Assembly: GCF_030546755.1 (NCBI RefSeq)
Contig: NZ_JAUOPE010000009.1
Span: 1 to 64,000 of the forward strand
Direction of reading: 5' to 3'
Source: Colwellia sp. 1_MG-2023
GTDB taxonomy: Bacteria; Pseudomonadota; Gammaproteobacteria; Enterobacterales; Alteromonadaceae
DNA: 64,000 nucleotides
Below the pieces are notes generated by a model. The model did no database searches and was not told where the DNA came from. It worked only from the letters and a program-made list of their open reading frames with translations. Positions 63,041 through 64,000 of this stretch are shown in pieces. The position numbers were made by a program, and so were the translations under genes. Each line of letters starts with the position of its first letter. Position 1 is the first letter of the stretch.

Positions 63041-64000
63041 TTATTTTGCCGGAATATCGGACGGCTTATCTAAATCAGCTTCAACTTTTTTTTCTTCATC
63101 TTTCACGTCAGTTTTAGCCGCGCCAGATTTTGGTGGTTCATTTTTATCAATGTTATCACCATGAAAGTCTGATGGTGGACGCACTTCTCTGCGCGCCATT
63201 AAATCATCAATTTGTAACGCATCTATCGTTTCATAATGCATTAACGCATCTTTCATCGAGTGCAAGATATCGATATTATCTTTTAATATTTTCTCTGCAC
63301 GTTGATAGTTACGACTAACAAACTCTTTAATTTCAGCATCAATGGCTTGTGCGGTTTCATCCGACATATTTAACGATTTTGCAGAAGTACGGCCTAAAAA
63401 CACTTCACCTTCTTCTTCAGCAAATAGCATAGGGCCCATTTTTTCCGATAAACCCCATTGGGTAACCATTTTACGTGCTAGTTGTGTAGCACGCTCAATA
63501 TCGTTAGAAGCACCGGTTGAAACTTTATCAGCTCCATAAATCATTTCTTCGGCAATTCGACCACCGTAAAGCGATGAAATATTGCTTTCTAAATGCTGTT
63601 TAGAGTGACTAAATCTGTCTTGCTCTGGTAAGTACATAGTGACACCTAGGGCACGACCACGTGGAATAATACTCACTTTATAAACCGGGTCATGATCAGG
63701 AACTAAACGACCAACAATAGCGTGACCAGCTTCATGGTATGCAGTCATCTCTTTTTCAGACTCAGTCATTACCATTGATTTACGCTCTGAACCCATCAAG
63801 ATTTTATCTTTCGCTTTTTCAAACTCTTCCATTGAAACAACACGACGAGTACAACGCGCAGCAAATAATGCCGCTTCATTCACTAAGTTCGCTAAATCAG
63901 CACCAGAAAAACCTGGCGTACCACGGGCAATTACTGATGCTTTAACATCATCACCAAGTGGCACTTTACGCATATGCACTTTTAAAATTTGTTCACGACC
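63041..64000 (-). CDS. ftsH: ATP-dependent zinc metalloprotease FtsH, C-terminal part
   Basis: The reading frame runs off the right edge (seven more codons, GREQILK, precede the GTG at 63979), so the membrane and most of the AAA region are missing here. Visible are the end of the AAA domain ([20 protein letters not shown]), the zinc site HEAGH, and [18 protein letters not shown] with the further metal-ligand region. The tail is lysine/aspartate-rich. It is a membrane quality-control protease. Confidence 0.96.
   Translation of the reverse strand, partial: GREQILKVHMRKVPLGDDVKASVIARGTPGFSGADLANLVNEAALFAARCTRRVVSMEEFEKAKDKILMGSERKSMVMTESEKEMTAYHEAGHAIVGRLVPDHDPVYKVSIIPRGRALGVTMYLPEQDRFSHSKQHLESNISSLYGGRIAEEMIYGADKVSTGASNDIERATQLARKMVTQWGLSEKMGPMLFAEEEGEVFLGRTSAKSLNMSDETAQAIDAEIKEFVSRNYQRAEKILKDNIDILHSMKDALMHYETIDALQIDDLMARREVRPPSDFHGDNIDKNEPPKSGAAKTDVKDEEKKVEADLDKPSDIPAK

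Overview
The window looks like a chromosomal segment of a marine, carbohydrate-degrading gammaproteobacterium of the Alteromonadales, most like Colwellia, Thalassotalea or Alteromonas. The basis is AT-rich DNA, four long TonB-dependent receptors (TBDRs), polysaccharide lyases, and a housekeeping block in the order ftsH-folP-glmM-tpiA-secG-tRNA-Leu(GAG). Genus is an inference. No transposase, integrase, phage gene, rRNA or CRISPR array was seen.

Layout. (1) 1-430: four tandem units of about 105-140 bp, each ending like the T-arm and acceptor end of a degenerate tRNA. (2) 707-4949, minus strand: a complete Leloir operon, galT-galK-galE-galM, preceded by two GalR-type operators 109 bp apart. (3) 5349-11379: a small alginate unit, with a PL17 oligoalginate lyase lipoprotein divergent from a TBDR across a 763-bp region rich in inverted repeats. 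(4) 11738-12118: a small unknown protein. (5) 12278-21962: a sucrose unit with a LacI regulator, sucrose phosphorylase, a GPH-type symporter, a TBDR, fructokinase and phosphoglucose isomerase. A perfect palindrome, CTTAATCGATTAAG, lies before sucrose phosphorylase and before the TBDR.

(6) 22373-58231: a large pectin unit. It holds a CE12 acetylesterase, two TBDRs, a 2393-residue lipoprotein joining pectin methylesterase (CE8) and pectate lyase (PL1) with five copies of an unrecognised module of about 170 residues, two GH28 polygalacturonases, an AEC-family permease and uxaC. It continues with a DUF4861-GH105 fusion, a LacI regulator, a TRAP transporter, kduI, kduD, uxaB, uxaA, kdgK, a second CE8 and a second PL1. 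Eight palindromes close to TGCCACCGGTGGCA lie before its transcription units and look like the operators of one LacI-family repressor. (7) 58514-59125: a short GDPD-like lipoprotein. (8) 59367-64000, minus strand: tRNA-Leu(GAG), secG, tpiA, glmM, folP and the 3' part of ftsH.

How it works together. Extracellular and surface enzymes de-esterify and cleave pectin, and the two TBDRs import oligomers. GH28 and GH105 release galacturonate and unsaturated uronate in the periplasm, and the TRAP transporter (perhaps the AEC permease) moves monomers inward. UxaC-UxaB-UxaA and KduI-KduD converge on 2-keto-3-deoxygluconate, which KdgK phosphorylates. KDPG aldolase is not in this window. KdgK could also serve alginate catabolism, and the Leloir genes could take galactose from pectin side chains. 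The catabolic block starts right at the 3' end of tRNA-Leu(GAG), where the familiar synteny towards nusA is interrupted, so this tRNA may be an insertion boundary.
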